DNA of 64,000 nucleotides, from assembly GCA_950295325.1 (NCBI GenBank), contig OX485804.1, forward strand, positions 58,094,001 to 58,158,000. Reading direction: 5' to 3'. Of the stretch, positions 24,421 through 36,064 are shown in pieces (within the stretch, counting starts at the first letter, position 1; each line of letters opens with the position of its first letter). The stretch comes from Polytrichum commune. Its lineage: Eukaryota > Streptophyta > Polytrichopsida > Polytrichales > Polytrichaceae. Position numbers and translations under genes: made by a program. The notes under the pieces were generated by a model. It was not told where the DNA came from. It did no database searches and saw only the letters and a list, made by a program, of their open reading frames with translations.

Positions 24421-27103
24421 AATTTCATTGAAAGAAGTGTACAAGTTTGAAGCACATCGACCTACTAAGCGACACCGTGTCACCGTCAGAGCTAAGTTAC
24501 CCTTTTGCAAGTGTGACTGTTTAGTGTGTTCGAAGAGTGTACTTACTAAAACGCACACCACCTCGGAAAGGTGCGAGCATTTTTGTGGAAGGTCGATCAA
24601 AAAAGGTTCGATGCCTGCTGTTTGTGTCAGCAGCAGTACAGTACTACCTAGTAGCTAAGAGTCGATGCGGATAAGCATCCAACACTTGGCACTGGCAAGC
24701 AAGCTGTAACTCACAAAACGACAAACTTCAATGAGCACGTGGCACGTACTTTTGTTTCACCGAGTGGCCACCCCGGAGCCTAACCTTACACATTTTGCAC
24801 ATAAATCTCGAAACCTGCCACTGCGGCACACATCGTTACTTAATCAAATCAAATTACAGACAGGTCTTGTGCAATTTCAAGCCTCAATCTGACTCGAAAG
24901 AATGAAGGCTTTTACGTCTTAAGATATAGGTTCATATTGGGGTAATTAGGACTTCACTACGCTCGACATTCTTGGAGATTTTGTCCACAGAACTCGCAAG
25001 CACTGCTCACATCGTAACTTAACATTATTAAGCTTCAAGAGTGTTCAGTGGGCCCGGGAATCGAGCATCAATTGACATGTACGAAGAGAATATATTGTGT
25101 AATTTTAAGGTTTAACCGGAGCTTAAGATGTATGGTGGCTTAAGATATTTAGGTTCGTACTGGAGTGAGGACGTGACTATGCTCGACATTCTTGGAGATT
25201 TTCTGCTTGAGTGTAAATAGAAAGTGAACGAGGTGCTCGTGACAAGGCTTAGAAGTGCTATGGAAGTGATTGAAGAACCTGGAACACCATTGTAACTGCG
25301 AAATCATCGATTTGGACTCTGTTTTGCCCCAAGATAGTCCGCAGTTGTCCAATTCTATCATCCTTGCAATAGCACTGACTGCTCAAACTTTGCTTTCGCA
25401 ATCAAATCGAAATTTCCAGAAACATGTGAAGTAGTTCGATGACTCATTGATCCTCGTCACCCATGATTTAAGAGTTCAAAAGATAGCTTACTGCTTCAAA
25501 CTGAAGTTGAACATTCTCAGTTATTTGTATGCTCTAAAGGTAGGCCTCAGCTCTCCACTCGGTCATAGCTCACAGTGAAGGCTTTCATACAAAAGGATGA
25601 ACCCTTTCCCAAGCTTCTCGTTCACACAGCAAACCGGTTTAATTGGCTAGGGTACTAGAAATGAGTGTTTTTTTAAGCAACTTAGTCGTTCCTTGGGAGG
25701 ATAGGCCTCTTGATTTCCACTCGGGTTGCACTATTTCGGCCAGGTTGGTTGTATTTTGGGTTCTCTTTGCAACTGAATTTTCAATTTGTGCCAAAAAAAA
25801 AATTAAATAAATAAATAAAGTACCGGTGTTGTTCACATTTGTTATGAAATCTATCCAATACGCCGCAAGACTTGTGCCTTCGCTAAAACCGCAGGTGCCT
25901 AAATCTTGGCCAATCACAGTGTGCCAACACTAAGGGAATAAGTGCGTAAATAGTTAGCCATGAGAGTTATCAACCCCTAACTTCCCATGCCCCATTTCCC
26001 TCAAATCTGCCCAGAAAATGTGACCTCAATTTCAACGACCACAGCTGAAGATCTAAAGTTGTTTTGACATATTCAATTGTATAGATATTTGCAAGTTACA
26101 AGTGACTACTCACAATCCAAATTGTAAGCGTTCAAGTTTTGTTATGTAGGAGATTATAATAGGAATGTCAAAAGTGGTCTTGAGGGACAACAATTTGAGA
26201 AATAAATTCATGTTGGTTTTTTTATCAAACCTCCACTCAAATCACCAAATGACAAAATGCTACCCTCATTCAAAAGAGTGGCAATATACCTGCTCAAATT
26301 GGCTCACAAATCTTAAAACCATTATTTTGTGAATTTTTTGAGAAATTTTGCAATTTAAGGCAACGGTGCCACCGATACACACCTTCCACATGGATTTACA
26401 CCCACCAACATATGTCCAACTAAAACCTCCAACAGTAGATGTTTAGGATATAATGCGTTTTAGTATCATGCAAATTTCCAAATCAATTGGAAAGCATGTG
26501 CACAAAGGAATCAACAAAGAAAGTGACGTGGCCGCCTCAGAGGGCGGCATTTCGGGAAAAGGCCTATAAGCCTCCTTCTCGAAAGCATGTTTAAGATATG
26601 TTGCTCCTTAACCATGGAAGTGGCAAATGTCAAGTTTTGGCTCGTGGACTGGTTCCATTATAAACCAATTGAGAGCACACTCCTCATATTTGAATTAATC
26701 CAAAAATAAATAACTCTAGTGAATCAAAATTATTCACATGACAAAACATAGCATACTTGAACATGAACAACAGGAGTAGTTGAAACAATCAAGAAACCAT
26801 CGAAACTAGTGTTGAAGGGATCCGAGCGAACAGCTCACAACCAGATTATGGTCACATAAGACATTAGGGTTTAAGCATGTTTTCCCTCTTCTCCCTAATT
26901 CCCCTTGACTGGTTACCTTCTCCATGATCTAATCCCTAGTCTTCCTTTACTAGTTCCTTGGAGTAAGTGGTTCTTGGTCCACTAGTCCGTAAACCGGGCT
27001 AATGGTTGGCTAACCCATGCTTGTACACAAGATCCCTCAACCTCTAGGCAAGAGGTTTCAAACCCCATCTGGTTGGTTGACAAGTGGCACCGGAACTTCC
27101 TCA
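24421..27103. other. Intergenic, no gene recognised
   Basis: Only short unsupported frames. A direct repeat containing TGCTCGACATTCTTGGAGATTT occurs at about 24845-24982 and 25060-25203, with diverged flanks. Nothing else was assigned. Confidence 0.5.
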
Positions 27104-27625
27104 TGCCCCCTCCCCACCTGACTTTACCAAATGACCAAAGTCTTTCCTAAAAACCGGGTAAAGCTCCCTCGGTTATAGCATAGGCATCCGGCTATCCCAA
27201 TGCACCCACAAGAACTTGCTCTGGAGATTTTCGAGTAGGTTTTAGTTAAGTAGCTTTCACACATGTTCATTGTTTTATCTACCAAGCAGTGAATGTTGGA
27301 TAGTTTTTGTCCCATCCCAAAATACCCTACTACTCTTTTTATCTTACCATCGGTTTTTGTTAATGAAGCTCTTCGTGCCCTCATAGCTAAGACTAAAAGC
27401 AACCAATCACAAGGGTGGGAGGTGACACTTTTAAAGGTCCTACATTCTTGCCTCATGTGTTAGGTACCTATAGGAAGGTTGGTGCTTGAGGCTTAAAACC
27501 TCCACTTTTAAACCATGCCACATCATTTGCCAACTAGGCTCGGCACTAGATAATGTCGATGGTGTGAAGGTTGTGTTTTTAGAACCAACTTTTAGGCTTA
27601 GGTAAAGGAAGGTGGGGAGGGGTCA
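27104..27625 (-). mobile_element. MITE family M1 copy A (522 bp), TSD TCA
   Basis: Terminal inverted repeats TGCCCCCTCCCCACCTGACT / inverse, flanked by TCA at 27101-27103 and 27626-27628. The interior is shared with 28152-28673, 28961-29660 and 52717-53237. Open frames inside are inherited with the repeat and match no transposase I know. With a 3-bp T-N-A duplication it is probably PIF/Harbinger-related (inference). Confidence 0.85.
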
Positions 27626-27705
27626 TCATTCCTCTATTTATGTTTGTTTCTTACATATCCACTTAGATCCAGGCTAATCTATATGTGTCCTAGGTACATG
27701 GTAGA

Positions 27706-28076
27706 AGTCGCCCCGGGCTAGATCACATCTTCATTTGGCTGGGCCCTGCCCCTCCCACGCTTCCTTCACTGCCCACACTTATGTGGGAACTCTTTCTCGT
27801 TGGGAACCAATGTGATAATACCCAGTCACTTAAGTCATTAAGCGCTCAGTCATTTAAATCATGAAGCTCCTTTGGCATGTGAAGAAACTCCATCAATTAA
27901 CTTGGGAATAATTAAAGTGATGTCAACTAGAATATTTGTAAATTTGGCGGGGTATTGTCACATTGGTTTCCAACAAGGAAGAGTTCCCACACAAGTGTGG
28001 GTAGGATGACCAAGCAGTGAAGGAAGCGGGGCAGGGGCAGGACCCAACCAAATGAAGATGTGATGTAGCCCACAGC
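27706..28076. mobile_element. 371-bp Mutator-like foldback MITE with 9-bp TSD
   Basis: The flanking direct repeat CATGGTAGA (27697-27705 and 28077-28085) is a 9-bp target duplication typical of Mutator-like elements. The arms are ~120-base inverse copies sharing ATCACATCTTCATTTGG, TTCCTTCACTG, GTGGGAACTCTT and ACCAATGTGA. The centre is a short AT-rich loop. There is no coding content. It sits between MITE copies A and B. Confidence 0.82.
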
Positions 28077-28151
28077 CATGGTAGACTATACCAACTTGGG
28101 TTCGTCGTGGCGCTAGTTAGTTAGGCTTGGCTTGGTGCCTTACTAAACTAA

Positions 28152-28673
28152 TGTCCCCTCCGCACTTGACTTTACCAAATCACCAAAGTCTCTCCTAAAA
28201 ACTGGGTAAAGCTCCCTTGGTTATAGCGGAGGCATCCGGCTATCCCAATGCACCTACAAGAACTTGCTCCGGAGATTTTTGAGTAGCTTTTAGTTAAGTA
28301 GCTTTCACACATGTTCATGGTTTTATCTACCAAGCAATCGATGTTGGATAGTTTTTGTCCCATCCCTAAATCCCTTACTACTCATCTATCTTACCATCGG
28401 TTTTTGTTAATGAAGCTCCTCATGCCCTCATAATTAAGACCAAAAAACAACCAATCACAAGGACGAGAGGCGACACTTTTAAGGGTCCTATATTCTCGCC
28501 TCATGTCTAAATACCGATGGGAAGATCGGTGCTTGAGGCTTAAAACCTCCACTATTTAAACCATGCCACATCATTTGCCAACTAGGCTCAGCACTAGATA
28601 ATGTCGATGGTGTGAAAGCCATGCTTTTAGAACCAACTTTTAGGCTTAGCTAAAGTCAGGTCGGGAGAGGGCA
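28152..28673 (-). mobile_element. MITE family M1 copy B (522 bp), TSD TAA
   Basis: Ends TGTCCCCTCCGCAC... and ...GGGAGAGGGCA, flanked by TAA at 28149-28151 and 28674-28676. Same length, order and orientation as copy A. Confidence 0.83.
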
Positions 28674-28960
28674 TAACCTAAGTAATCATACAACGACAAT
28701 ACAAGCATTTCTAGCCATCTAGACTTCTCAAGGATTTGAGGGACCTCTCTGACCCTCTGTCCCTGGACCATCGTATCTTATTATGTCGATAACCATTTCC
28801 TGGCTAGGATATTATGTGTGCACGAGCCAGCTTTCATAACACATCTACTGATTTATTGCATAGTTTCATCAAAACTTCACCTTTTGGTGTCTCTTACAAC
28901 ACCTAGATCACAAGGGATCCTAGTTCTTGATCTCCAAAACTTTGGTGTTTCCTAGGATTA

Positions 28961-29660
28961 TGCCTCCTCCCCACCTGACTTTACCAAATAACCAAAGTCT
29001 CTCCTAAAAACCGGGTAAAGCTCCCTCGGTTATAGGGGAGGCATCCGGCTATCCCAATGCACCTTCAAGAACTTGCTCCGGAGATTTTTGAGTAGGTGTT
29101 AGTTAAGTAGCTTTCACACATGTTCATGGTTTAATCTACCAAGCGATGAATGTTGGATAGTTTTTGTCTTATCCCCAAATGCCTTACTACTCATCCATCT
29201 TACCATCAGTTTTGTTAATGGAGTTCCTCGTGCCCTCATAGCTAAGACTAAAAAGCAACCAATCACAAGGGCAGGAGGCAACACTTTTAAAAGTCCTATA
29301 TTCTTGCCTCATGTCTAGGTACCAATGGGAGGGTCGGTGCTTTGGGGTTATTAAAACCTCCACTTTTAAGCCATGCCACATCATTTGCCAACTAGGCTCG
29401 GCACTAGATAATTAGTGCGTTCACACATCCTGCTGGCAGGCGCAGGGAGCCTACTCCGGATTTGGCTCCATGCTGAGTTTGTAGGCAAAATGTTGAGTTC
29501 ACATGGCATTTTGCCTACGAATTCAGCAAGGAGTCAAATCCGGAGTAGGCTCCCTGCGCCTACCAACAGGATGTGTGAACGCACTAAATGTCGATGGTGT
29601 GGAGGCCGTGCTTTTCGAACCAACTTTTAGGCTTCGCTAAAGTCAGGTGGGGAGGGGGCA
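28961..29660 (-). mobile_element. MITE family M1 copy C, interrupted by a nested hairpin, TSD TTA
   Basis: Flanked by TTA at 28958-28960 and 29661-29663. Without the 174-bp insertion at 29413-29586 and its 3-bp duplication it is 523 bp, matching copies A and B. Same orientation as A and B. Confidence 0.87.
29413..29586. mobile_element. Nested 174-bp near-perfect palindrome (foldback element), TSD AAT
   Basis: Two 57-base arms starting TAGTGCGTTCACACATCCTG are almost perfect inverse copies. The 60-base centre is a second inverted repeat (TGTAGGCAAAATG and its inverse). The insertion splits a sequence that is continuous in the other family members (GATAATGTCG) and duplicates AAT (29410-29412 and 29587-29589). 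A transcript would fold into a hairpin with arms of about 80 bases. Confidence 0.88.
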
Positions 29661-30178
29661 TTACTGTCCTAATGAACCCATACTCAAAACAACCTCGGAA
29701 AGGAGAGAGCTTCTCCCTTTCTTGCTTTTCCTTGAATACCCTAGGCTCGAACTTGGATCTCGGCTTCATGCATCCTCATCATGTCAAAACCTGGTTGTTT
29801 CCCACTATGTCACATTCCTATCAACTGGTATTGTTGGTTACAAACTCTTTTTGGTTATAGCCCACGCACACTTACTAGTGCGGACCACCAATGAACAGTT
29901 CCTACCAGCATGGGTCACTTTTAGAGTTGGTTTAACCAGTGACTGCCACTGGTTGTAACCAATGTTGATACTCACCGTTCATTGATGGCCCGCACCAGTT
30001 GGTATGGGTGGGCTATTAGGGATTATTCCCATCAATCCTTTTTGTCCTTTTCATCCATGTTTCTACATGTACCTCTACTTACCACTCACCTTTGCCTTAC
30101 TAATTACCATACCATGCTACACTAACTCTAACCAAAGTTGTGCAACATGCCAGGTTTAGCAACATCCAAGTAAAAGTG

Positions 30179-30404
30179 CTACACTAAACATGATATTGAA
30201 TGTCACTTACTATTTGAAATTACGTGAAGCTATACCTATTTTATCGTGTATCTTGCCTTTTACCAACAAATGTTAAATTGGTTGTTTAAACATTATAAAA
30301 TATTAAAAACTTTATTTGGTAAGAAATCACATCAATAGTATATATATATAACACATAGTGTAAATCCAAATAGTAAGTGACGTCAAATATCATAATAAGT
30401 GTAG
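30179..30404. mobile_element. MITE family M2, copy 2 (226 bp)
   Basis: CTACACTAAACATGATATTG on the left and its diverged inverse on the right enclose AT-rich DNA that lines up with 12309-12533 over its full length. A short (TA)n run lies inside. Confidence 0.7.
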
Positions 30405-30597
30405 TTTTGAGACTAGCCAGTTCAGCTCATAAGTAGACTTGGGGCTAAAACCTTTGCTGATGTGGGTAAATCCACTTAAGTAATATCTTAATCCCCCCTA
30501 ATATCACATGAGTTAGGGTTAGGTGGAGAGGGGGGTTAAGGAAAGTGAGCCTAAACCAGACACTATTAGCTCCACCATTGTGCAACCACTTCTCTTA

Positions 30598-30905
30598 TTA
30601 GGATATGAAACACTCAATTAGTGCATGATGATTAGCAAATTCAAATCGAGGCCATAGCCATTTCCCTCATGATTACCGGAGCTCGTATGAATAATTTAAT
30701 AATTATCAAAGTGAAGATCATCTTTCTTTATAATATCTAGGTCCCCCATATATGTTGAATGTTGAGCTGATAATGGTCAACAAACTTTGAGTATGAAGTC
30801 CAATCTTCTTCTTAACACATGTCTTGCGGTGTCCAAACTTAGATTCATATCTAGTATCACACCACTGAAATATAGGTGTTTGATAAAAAGAAGTAACCAA
30901 ATTAG
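30598..30905. repeat. Dispersed repeat R1, copy 1
   Basis: The landmark GGATATGAA, then GATTAGCAAAT, CAAATCGAG, AACACATGTCTT, GGTGTCC and AAATATAGGTGT recur in the same order at 63698-64000, and in shorter form at ~53905-54045 and ~9975-10125. It is non-coding and its class is unknown. Confidence 0.6.
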
Positions 30906-32280
30906 TTCAGCTTAATATCTCGATCTATGTTATTGATAACCTAATATGATTTGGGTAATGGATGTGAGGAGCCTATTGAGTTGAAATAGGTGTCTAGCCT
31001 ACCAAGTTATATATGGTAGCAATGAGGTAAGAATTGGGTGCCTACTAGAGCCAATGGCAAGGCAAAACGTGTCCACTACTTGACGTTCTGGTCATGTCAT
31101 TCCAAGGTCATCAATAACAAGGGATAATGTGTCTCCTCGTATCCATTTAGGAATACACAAGTAATTGTTTGGCTTGACAACTCTACATGCATTGAAATAC
31201 TTCATTGCAACTAAACCACAAAAAAAATTATAAAATTATAAAATTATATAGTTTCTCTACAACATTATTATTTTGAAGGACCCAAATTGACCAATTGTGG
31301 GAATTCGGGATCATATTTGACATCTTTAAGTTACATTTGAGGACTCTAGGAGAGTAATAAATATATATGAATGTGCACTACTTATTTGTTTCTCCATGGT
31401 TTGTGTGCCATGTGTCATGTCCACATTGGGTGGAACCTTACAAGATTCATCCATGTCATATGAAAACTTGAGAATTGCTTAACCTTATAAGCACATAGAA
31501 TAGCATGCACAAGCAAAAGATCTAGATGATATATATTCCAACTCGATCCAACAAACAAATTTGTTTATGGAATTGGGAATGCCCACATTAGGATCACATA
31601 CCTTATGAAGGATCCAACTGTGTTGACCATGTGTGTGTGTGTGTGCAATACATTGCATAAGAACTACACCTAAATGTGAACCTTACCCTAAAAATGACCC
31701 CAATAGATTATTTGAACATGAGAATCTAAGATCAATTTTGCACACATCTATAATCAATGCTTTAAAGACTCATAGTTTATTCATATGATGTCCAAAACTA
31801 CATGCTAAGATGTATCAATATCCACTTCCAAGTACTAGCATGGTACCTTTAAAATTCAATGTAATCTAATAATACCTATGGTAGACATGACCATTTCCAA
31901 TTACCCCTCCTCCCCCCAAAAAAAAATAAAAATAAAAATAAAAATCTTAATACATAGAGTCCCCTCAAGCCATGAAGTTTCACACACGTTGTTGTCACAT
32001 CTAGCGTGATGGAAAAAATAAATCAAAAGGGCACGGATTTGACGTCCTTGAAAGGGCATTGATTGTAGTCAAATTTTTGTCTCCCAATTATTGGAAATAA
32101 ATCCACCTCTTGTGAACATGAGTTGGGAGAGAATACTACCTTTTAAAATTTATGATAATTTCAAAACTTGGCAATAAAGTATGATTTTTATGTTGAATTG
32201 TGGTATCAATTTCCAAACCTATGAAAACACTCGTATTACACCTACACCACAGTCATAAGTAACTTCCTTAAGTTAACTAA
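30906..32280. other. Intergenic, no gene recognised
   Basis: AT-rich. A block around 31890-32030 (CCATTTCCAATTACCCC.. through TCACACACG) recurs at ~33645-33730. Short poly-A and (GT)n runs are present. Confidence 0.5.
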
Positions 32281-32289
32281 AAAGGGTAT

Positions 32290-32810
32290 GTCTCACTGAA
32301 CATGGAGAACTGGTTGCTAGTTACAAATGAACCGGTTGAGTTTGAGAAGTAACCAGTTGAAGCCCAAGACTCCAGGATAACAACCGATCGTTTTAGAGGA
32401 ATATATGGAATATACATGAGATTAATAAAGAAAAGCCGGAAGATCACAACATGTGACTGATTGAACTTGGAAACGCTAGGATTTTGACCGGTTATGCCCA
32501 AAAAACTCCCCGGACATTGGTCTAGCTACCTTAGTAATAATTATGCTTAATGTTCACATGCTTACATTAAGATGATAATAATCTTAGGTGCAGTGATCGG
32601 GGAGATTTTTGGGCATACTAATCGGTTGAGATCCTAGTGTTTGCAAGTCCAACCGGTTACATGTTGACATCCTTTAGTTTTTCTATATTAATTTGAGGTA
32701 TATTCCATAAATTCCTTTAAAGTGATTGGTAATTCTCCTGAAGCCTTGGGCTTCAACCAGTTATTTCTCAAACTCAACCGGTTCATCTGCAACTAACTGC
32801 CAATTCTCCC
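32290..32810. repeat. Long inverted repeat (~220-base arms)
   Basis: Left arm ~32290-32515 and right arm ~32600-32810 are inverse copies sharing GAACCGGTTGAGTTTGAGAA, TGGAATATAC, CAACATGT and TGCCCAAAAA. The ~85-base spacer is unrelated. The arms differ at roughly one base in five, so it is an old foldback. Confidence 0.8.
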
Positions 32811-32823
32811 ATATCATAGCTTA

Positions 32824-33404
32824 GGGCCACTTCACACATGAGCCAAGAGCCGTGACCTTGTAATGGTGAGGACCCTTGACTCTCATCCAAAAGCCGTACC
32901 ATGGGTGTTGGGAAAGCCCTTTTATGTAGTCTTGGGCCCTCAAGCATAGTGTGAAGTGAGAATGAACCATGTTGCGGGACCATTGCATATTTTGTTGGCG
33001 GAAAAAGAGGGGAGGATTTGGTTTAATATAATATGTCTCCAAGTTTATCAATTTAAGATAATTACTTGGTGATGTTTGTCTGTCCTAGAATCTGCCACGC
33101 AGTCTGTCTTGAAATTTGTCCTGCTGGAAAACAAATATTAAAAAATTCATGGTCTCCCGGAATTTGCGTCAAGCCCACCTCTTGGAGGTGGGTCTAACGC
33201 AAATTCTGGTAGACCATGCACCCTTATCCACAACCAGCCATGTAGGACTCCATGTAGACTTTTCATCCACGAACTTTTCCTTTGGGCCTTTAGGCCTTCA
33301 CCTTCTAGTGTGAAGTGAACTTGGACGGTCTCCGCCTTTTCGACCAATGAGAGCTCTTACATTGCCATGGTCAAGGGCCTTGAGCCTTGTGTGTGAAGTG
33401 CCCC
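32824..33404. mobile_element. PIF/Harbinger-like MITE, 581 bp, TSD TTA
   Basis: Ends GGGCCACTTCACAC and the inverse GTGTGAAGTGCCCC, flanked by TTA at 32821-32823 and 33405-33407. TTA duplications and G-rich termini fit the Tourist/PIF-Harbinger group. A strong internal hairpin lies at 33149-33218 (arms CATGGTCT..AATTTGCGT). Confidence 0.78.
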
Positions 33405-34485
33405 TTAGGTGTAGCTACCATAGTGTCCTTGGTGGAATCTACTCACAAAAGGAACACACAATCGTCCATGATAAGTTATTAAATACGCTTGTCCGGTGAC
33501 ATGGCATTGGTCACTTTGACTTTACAATGAATGATTTTGTATGGCATGGTTTAAGTTAGGTGCAGTGTGACCTGTATGGGAGGCGTGCAATACAATGCAA
33601 CCAAGCTGGACACTTGGCACCACATATTGTAGAAAGAAAGACCCATTTCCAATTACCCCCCCCCCCCTTCCTTTCAAATCTTAGTACATAGAATCCCCTA
33701 AAGTTGTGAAGTTTTCACACACGTAGAGTGGATGCGCCCATGAACGATCACTTAATAGAATCTATTTTAGATGTGAAGTGCAAGGTGATGCAAATTTATC
33801 ATGTGTAGGAATACAAAAATAAGGAGAATTGTAAATTTATTGATAGTTTTATTCCTAGGATTGAAAATACTGTGAATTTTTGAAGCCAAGAAGTTGGTAT
33901 GAACATATTACCAATGTCTAGAGCATGTCATAACTGCTCATTTAACCGCTCATTCCTCCTCGCTTTACCACTCAAACCATGGACATGTGTCATGACACTG
34001 TTGGTTTCGATTTCATCGAAATTTAGTCCCAACCTTATCAAAATGTAATACTATCATGATTGAAATTATGGCACCTAATAGGTTTTCGATGCGATCTTCA
34101 TCGGGAATAGGCGCCTCTACTCTAGCTATCACTTTCTAACATGATGGAAAAAAATCATGAAAAATCACACATATTACTGTCACATTCAACATAATGGAAA
34201 TAATAAGTAAAAGAAAACATGGATCTTGGTTTCTTGAAAATGACACTAACTTAATTATACTCAATTTTTATATTCTCTAGTTATTAAAGTTCAAATAGAG
34301 CGCTAGAGACTACGATACTTAAGGTAGAGGGTGCTTAAACACTTTAAGCTATTGCACATACATATGGCTACATGATTGAAATAAAAAGTATATATTCATA
34401 TTAGTCTTTGTTCTAAACATAAATATAAAGAAAGAAAAATTATTTGTAGCCTCAATTAGATATTTGATGAATATTCAAAGTCAAA

Positions 34486-34506
34486 CATATATATATATAT
34501 ATATAC
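34486..34506. repeat. (TA)n microsatellite
   Basis: About ten TA dinucleotides in intergenic DNA. Confidence 0.85.
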
Positions 34507-34942
34507 AGAATAATATATAGGTCCTGTGTATGATGCCTAGAACCAACACAACGTAGTTGGGAACTAGACCCAAGCTAGATCAAAGACCAACTAATAACAA
34601 TGCGCAAAGCCACATGGCCACCTCCATGATCCCACCCAGTTCGTTTGCAAAACCATCACCTTGCATCATGGGTACCAACCCCCTTTGTGCTTTGTGGGCC
34701 TACCTCTGTGACTTTGTGAATAGAATGGCTAGAATAGGCATTGACAAGCCACCCTAAACCCACCTGAACCAATCCAAGATAGAGTGGAGCCTGTTACCTA
34801 CACTACATGGAGGTAGTGGAGGTCGCTATGAGGTGGCGCCACTAATGGCACCTAAAAATGTCACTATGTGGGCCCATACACTCCTACACCATGGGGAACG
34901 CTTCAAGATAATAAAGTGTTGGTGATTGGGAAGCGTTTATTA

Positions 34943-35937
34943 GGGCTGGTTTACACTACGGTGGAGAAGTCCACCGGTCATGAAAAAAAGGGTGTTTCTC
35001 AATTGTGATTGGTCGAAAATGCAACTCTTGACCGGTGGGTGTTTACACTAGGTGAAGAAAACAATGGTGGTGAACTTTTCTCATGGATGATAAAATGACA
35101 TGGCCACCTACATGGCGGCACTTTTTGGAGTTGGGCTTCTCCGGAGGAGGAGTTTCTTGTCCGGCCTCAAGAGGCCGGAGAAGCCCAATTCAATAAAAAA
35201 TTAATTTTCAAAAACAGATATGGACCGTAGATTTCACATATCAACTTGGCCGGTCAAATTTCCACACCACCCTCTCCTTGCTCCCAAACAAAAAATATGC
35301 CATCATCATAATTGAAGCATTATGGTGATACATGATGGTTTTTTGTATCACCATAGTTGAAACGATAAAATACTTCAAAACCATACAGATCATAAGAGAG
35401 CACAAAATCTCTCTTCTTCGATTATCCATGATTGAAGATCAAAGATAAGAAGAGAGAAATTGATGAGGATGATTAAGAGGAGAGAATGTCTTAAATAATA
35501 CCAAAGAGTAGTGCTTTGTCCAATGTGTATGGGTTTTCCCCTCTTCATTCTTAAACACCCAAGGAGACATTTATTTCCTACATGGGCCAAACTTGACAAT
35601 TGGCAATTTGGCAATTTTCATTATCTTTTGAATAAAATTGAACATAATATTACACAATTCTTATGAACACAATTCTTGTTGAAATCTTTTGATACAATGT
35701 GAATGTAGAGAATTATGGTTTTTTATCACAAAAAATCTTCACCATTAGGTGAACTTCTCTTCACCGGTGGACTTCTCCTCTAGGTGTTTAGACTTCAACC
35801 GGTCAAGACTCCTTAAGAAATATTTTATTGCCTTTAATTCTTCTCCGGCACATCCACCATTTGCCTCATATAACCATGTCTTGGCCAAGCATTCTTGACC
35901 GACCGGAGGCCTTCTCCACCGTAGTGTAAACCGGCTC
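34943..35937. mobile_element. PIF/Harbinger-like non-autonomous element, 995 bp, TSD TTA
   Basis: Inverse ends GGGCTGGTTTACACTACGGT.. and ..CCGTAGTGTAAACCGGCTC, with TTA at 34940-34942 and 35938-35940. Sub-terminal regions repeat the motif ACCGGT and a diverged copy of the terminus (TGTTTACACTAGGTGAAG) in both orientations. No transposase or Myb-like frame is present. Confidence 0.83.
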
Positions 35938-36047
35938 TTAGGTGTTGGTTTTGGGTGGGGTGTTGGTTTTAGCACCTCTACCTTAACTGTACTCGGTTGA
36001 TTGAAGGTCACACTGCACACAGATTTGTGTACCTGTCTCCACTTCGC

Positions 36048-36064
36048 AAACCCTAACCCTAACC
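36048..36064 (+). promoter_or_regulatory. Telo-box in the leader of CDKG copy 1
   Basis: AAACCCTAACCCTAACC, the plant telo-box often found near the transcription start of growth-related genes. CTTCGCAAACCCTA also occurs at 48652-48664, upstream of the paralogue, which suggests both kept the same leader. Confidence 0.5.

Noticed and set aside
27124-27456. 110-codon minus-strand frame that seems conserved at 28172, 29187 and 53020
   Set aside because: The similarity comes from being inside copies of one MITE family; the frame is broken differently in each copy and resembles no transposase.
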